A stretch of DNA of 24,674 nucleotides from Deltaproteobacteria bacterium (lineage in GTDB: Bacteria > Desulfobacterota > Deferrimicrobia > Deferrimicrobiales > Deferrimicrobiaceae): NCBI GenBank assembly GCA_017889845.1, contig JAGGAJ010000026.1, positions 1-24,674 on the forward strand. Direction: 5' to 3'. Below the pieces are notes generated by a model that worked only from the letters and a program-made list of their open reading frames with translations, searched no databases and was not told the DNA's origin. Every line of letters begins with the position of its first letter. Position 1 is the stretch's first letter. Of the stretch, positions 22,111 through 24,674 are shown piece by piece. Both the position numbers and the translations under genes were made by a program.

Positions 22111-22256
22111 TTCCGGTTTCCTCCGCAGCGCTGCGAAAACCGAAGGGGATCGGCATCAACGATACCATAAAAAGCGGATCGTTTCGGGGTTCCGTCCGGG
22201 CCCGCCCTGTGGTATCCTCGGCGAAATCGGAAAATATATGGAGAATCATTACTGAT
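22111..22256. promoter_or_regulatory. divergent promoter region livK / LysM peptidase
   Basis: The 146-base gap must hold both promoters. GATACCA (22161-22167) and TGGTATC (22210-22216) are inverted copies, so each strand reads TGGTATC followed by CT or GT; this resembles an extended -10 box (TGnTATnnT) facing outward in each direction. No good -35 boxes match. The region is AT-richer than its neighbours. Confidence 0.35.
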
Positions 22257-23315
22257 ATGAGACGGCTTTTCTATGCCTTGGTTCCTGCTCTGCTTCTGGC
22301 GGCGCCGTCCTTTTCCGCGGCGGAGGGAACCTACGTCGTCCGGAAGGGGGATTCCCTCGGGCGGATCGCACGGAACCACGGGACTTCCATCCTGGAGCTG
22401 AAGGCGGCGAACGGATTGAACGGCAGCCGGCTGTCCGTCGGGATGGAACTGGCGATCCCGGGCGCAGCCCCGGAAGAGGGTCCGAAAGAGGGTCCGTCGG
22501 ATCCGGCGAGAGGATCCCGTCCGCAGCTGCACACGGTGCAGAGAGGGGACACGCTTCGTTCCGTCGCCCGGACGTACGACGTCCCCGAGCGGGACCTCCG
22601 GCGGCTGAACCATTTCCGCCGCAAAGGGGTCCTCAAGCCCGGATCCCAGCTCGTTGTCCGCGAGGCGATCCCCCTTGCGTGCACGGTGGAAGGAAAGGAC
22701 ACCCTCGAGCGGATCGCGCGCCGGTACCATCTCGACGCCGACGCGCTGATGGACCTGAACCGGCTTGCGCCCGGGGACGAGCTCCGGGCCGGGCAGCAGA
22801 TCGCCCTGGTCGGGCCGGAAGATTCCACCCTGCCCGCGGGCGCCGTGAAGCTCCCCACCGAGGCGGAGCTGGCGGAGATCGCCCGGGCGGCGGAATCCGC
22901 CGCGGGGCAGACGGCGGAGGAGCCCCTCAAGGACCGGGTGATCCGCGTCGCCGAGAGGATGCTCTCCGTCCCGTACCGCTGGGGCGGGGAGACGCTGAAG
23001 GGGCTCGACTGCTCCGCCTACGTCCGGAAGGTGTTCGCCTACCTGGACCTGGAGTTGCCGCGTTCCGCACGGGAGCAGTTCCGGGAGGGGGTGCTGGTCG
23101 ACAAGGCGGAGCTGTCCATCGGCGACCTCGTCTTCTTCCGCACCTACGCGAAGTTCCCCTCCCACGTCGGCATCTACCTGGGGGACAACCGGTTCATCCA
23201 CGCCTCGTCGCGGGACCGGAAGGTCAAGATCGACAACCTCGAGGCGCCGTATTACGTGAAGCGGTTCATCGGGGCCAAGCGCCTCCTTTTCGAGGAGAAC
23301 GAGATCCAGAACTGA
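22257..23315 (+). CDS. secreted peptidoglycan hydrolase: three LysM plus NlpC/P60
   Basis: The 352-residue protein has a signal peptide (basic start MRRLFYA, hydrophobic to about 18, cleavage near SAAEG), three LysM peptidoglycan-binding repeats (about 25-68, 91-134 and 140-186), a linker and an NlpC/P60 domain. Catalytic C252 lies in GLDCSAYVRKVF, H303 in SHVGIYLGD and the third polar residue H315 in FIHASS. It should cleave stem peptides in the cell wall during growth or division. The nearest GGAG is 13 bases before the ATG, a long distance; no better start is seen in frame. It converges with the CapA-like gene. Confidence 0.93.
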   Translation: MRRLFYALVPALLLAAPSFSAAEGTYVVRKGDSLGRIARNHGTSILELKAANGLNGSRLSVGMELAIPGAAPEEGPKEGPSDPARGSRPQLHTVQRGDTLRSVARTYDVPERDLRRLNHFRRKGVLKPGSQLVVREAIPLACTVEGKDTLERIARRYHLDADALMDLNRLAPGDELRAGQQIALVGPEDSTLPAGAVKLPTEAELAEIARAAESAAGQTAEEPLKDRVIRVAERMLSVPYRWGGETLKGLDCSAYVRKVFAYLDLELPRSAREQFREGVLVDKAELSIGDLVFFRTYAKFPSHVGIYLGDNRFIHASSRDRKVKIDNLEAPYYVKRFIGAKRLLFEENEIQN

Positions 23316-23321
23316 CTGCGT

Positions 23322-24437
23322 TTATTGCCAAAGACGGGACAAGGTCTCCCGCCTTTCCGCGGCGTCCGGCTCGACCGAGAGGAACTCCTCCGACAGCTTG
23401 CGCAGCAGTTTCTCCGCCCTCCCGGACGGGTCGGGGTGCGGGATGCCGAGGTCCCGCAGCGCGAGCGAAGGGGTGCGGAACCGCACCACGTCGCCCGTCT
23501 CCGGCGACAGCTCCGCCTGCAGCACGTAGCCGATCCCGCTCTCCTCCTTCAGGTTGAAGAAGCTGTACGTGGCGAAGTTCCCCAGGCTGTAGGCGATGAG
23601 CTTCCCCCGGTAGATCTCCAGGGCCCGGGGGACGTGCGGCCCGTGGCCGAGCACGAGATCCGCCCCGGCGTCGACCGCGGCGCGCGCGAAGCGCACAACG
23701 TTCCCCCGCTTCTCGCCGAGGAACTCCTCCTCGGCATCCGCGACCCGCAGCGCCGCCTTCCCTTCCGCGCCGCCGTGGAAAGACACCACGACCACGTCAT
23801 TCTCCGCCTTGAGCCCAACCACGATCTCCCGCGCGCGGTCGGGGTCCAGCAGCGGGTGTACGTACCGCGTTGGGAGGGAGTAGGAGAAACCCGCGACGGC
23901 GATCCGCTTCCCCGCCTCCGTGAAGACCGCCACCCGCTCTCCGCCGATCGCCCGGATCCCCGCGTTGTCGAGGGCCGCGAGGGTGTTGTCCAGCCCCTCC
24001 ATCCCGAAATCGAGGGAGTGGTTGTTGGCCACGTTGAGGGCGTTGAACCCGGCCGACAGGAGGTGCTCGACGTACCGGGGGGGGGTTCGGAAGGCGAAGC
24101 AGGGGCGTCCTTTCCGCTGCGGATTTGGGCACTTCGGGGATTTCTCCACGTCCGTCAGCGGCCCCTCGAGGTTGCCGAAGACGATGTCGTACCCGGAAAG
24201 AAGCGGCATCGCGGCGCGGAACAGCGTCGCCCCGTCCTCCGGCGGGAGGATCTCCTCCGGGAAGGTGGTGCCCATCATGATGTCCCCCACGGCGGCGACG
24301 CGGATCACCCGCGGAGACGGGGGCGGCGCGCCAACGGCCGCAGCGTTGTCCTGCGCGCGCGCCGGATGGGCCGCCAGGAGGAAGCCGAGGAGCCAGGGGA
24401 TCGCCTGGATTGCGTGCCGTCGCATCCGCTCCATCAT
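23322..24437 (-). CDS. CapA family exported protein (metallophosphatase-like fold)
   Basis: A protein of about 371 residues with an N-terminal signal peptide (MRRHAIQAIPWLLGFLLAAH then PARA) and all CapA/PgsA block motifs: VGDIMMG, FGNLEGPLTD, ANNHSLDFG, SFHGGAE and GHGPHVPRALE. The histidines and aspartates of these blocks bind metal in related phosphatases. CapA was named for poly-gamma-glutamate capsule synthesis, but most homologues have unknown roles and no capsule genes lie here. Start candidates are ATG 24437, 24434 and 24425; a TTG at 24458 in the same frame is more likely part of a promoter (TTGACG). All three ATGs leave a workable signal peptide. Confidence 0.88.
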   Translation of the reverse strand: MMERMRRHAIQAIPWLLGFLLAAHPARAQDNAAAVGAPPPSPRVIRVAAVGDIMMGTTFPEEILPPEDGATLFRAAMPLLSGYDIVFGNLEGPLTDVEKSPKCPNPQRKGRPCFAFRTPPRYVEHLLSAGFNALNVANNHSLDFGMEGLDNTLAALDNAGIRAIGGERVAVFTEAGKRIAVAGFSYSLPTRYVHPLLDPDRAREIVVGLKAENDVVVVSFHGGAEGKAALRVADAEEEFLGEKRGNVVRFARAAVDAGADLVLGHGPHVPRALEIYRGKLIAYSLGNFATYSFFNLKEESGIGYVLQAELSPETGDVVRFRTPSLALRDLGIPHPDPSGRAEKLLRKLSEEFLSVEPDAAERRETLSRLWQ

Positions 24438-24473
24438 ATACTGAAGGCGCTTCGTCAAGGCGGCGGAGGGCGG

Positions 24474-24674
24474 ATGGCGGCAGACGGCACGCAGGGGTGG
24501 GGACCCGGCGGTCCCTTGCCCGAGCGCGACATCGCGGACGGATTCGACCGGCTGATCGCGGCGAACCGCCTCTTCGGCGCGGAGCTCAATCCTTCCGTCC
24601 TCAAGAAGAGCGGCAAGGGGGCGCCGTTCCTCGTGCGGAAGCCCCCGTCGCGGACCCGCATGCTCGCGCTCTGG
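24474..24674 (+). CDS. hypothetical protein, 3' end outside window
   Basis: ATG 24474 opens a frame that runs off the window after 67 codons. GGAGGG stands 5 bases upstream and the gene is divergent from the CapA-like gene, with 36 bases between them. The visible start has a Gly/Pro-rich stretch, then a helix-like DIADGFDRLIAANRLFGAEL and a basic segment (KKSGKGAPFLVRKPPSRTR). No signal peptide or membrane segment is visible so far. I do not recognise the family. Confidence 0.65.
   Translation, partial: MAADGTQGWGPGGPLPERDIADGFDRLIAANRLFGAELNPSVLKKSGKGAPFLVRKPPSRTRMLALW

Noticed and set aside
18869..22249. A 1126-codon open frame on the minus strand
   Set aside because: Only its last 346 codons (livM) are real; the rest is an out-of-frame reading of livH and livK kept open by high GC content.
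22238..22255. Five-codon frame MENHY before the LysM peptidase gene
   Set aside because: Too short and not overlapping the start; the GGAG lies inside it, so it is more simply leader sequence.
24431..24458. TTGACG ... TATGAT as a promoter inside the start of the CapA-like gene
   Set aside because: The spacer is only 14 bases, too short for a normal sigma-70 promoter.

Overview
The window looks like a chromosomal segment of a GC-rich, probably anaerobic Gram-negative bacterium. The best fit is the Desulfobacterota / former Deltaproteobacteria. Supporting signs are a sigma-54 enhancer-binding protein plus a sigma-54 type promoter, a Roadblock/MglA pair, a ferredoxin-linked 2-oxoacid oxidoreductase, two iron-sulfur U32 proteins, a ferritin-like diiron protein and a complete Liv-type ABC transporter. 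This assignment is by gene content and base composition only. No phage, plasmid or CRISPR genes are seen.

Layout. 3-3709: the 3' part of a PAS/sigma-54 activator gene; a converging pair encoding a LPS-kinase-like protein and an isoprenylcysteine-methyltransferase-like membrane enzyme; then, behind a good -24/-12 promoter, a small DUF2892 membrane protein, an FmdB zinc ribbon and a 28-residue membrane peptide. 3745-6785: folE (minus), facing a divergent ferritin-like gene and tadA, then a cardiolipin synthase gene (minus). 6831-7171: tRNA-Ser(CGA) followed by extra direct and inverted copies of its own 3' end. 7283-10686: mgsA, then the conserved information-processing block ffs (SRP RNA), dnaX, ybaB/ebfC, recR. 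dnaX carries an A9 run after which both other frames close at once, as expected for tau/gamma production by slippage. 10730-14057: a two-gene 2-oxoacid:ferredoxin oxidoreductase in which gamma+delta and alpha+beta are fused. 14239-15080: a broken Roadblock (MglB-like) gene and an intact MglA-like GTPase gene. 15110-17054: two U32-family proteins whose cysteine spacing fits [4Fe-4S] binding, the first resembling UbiV. 17060-17242: a long imperfect palindrome of MITE/REP type that supplies the stop codon of a small ribbon-helix-helix gene. 17233-22110 (minus): livK-livH-livM-livG-livF-RHH, an overlapping operon interrupted only by an odd 128-bp GC-rich structured insert between livH and livM. 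22257-24674: a three-LysM NlpC/P60 peptidase, a CapA-like exported protein (minus) and the start of an unrecognised gene.

Most genes are housekeeping or familiar accessory genes. The parts most worth a second look are the dnaX slippage site, the tRNA-derived repeat cluster, the internally deleted Roadblock gene next to an intact MglA, the UbiV-like/U32 pair with a strong internal promoter, and the palindrome that has become part of a coding sequence. No clearly new multi-gene system could be demonstrated from the sequence alone.
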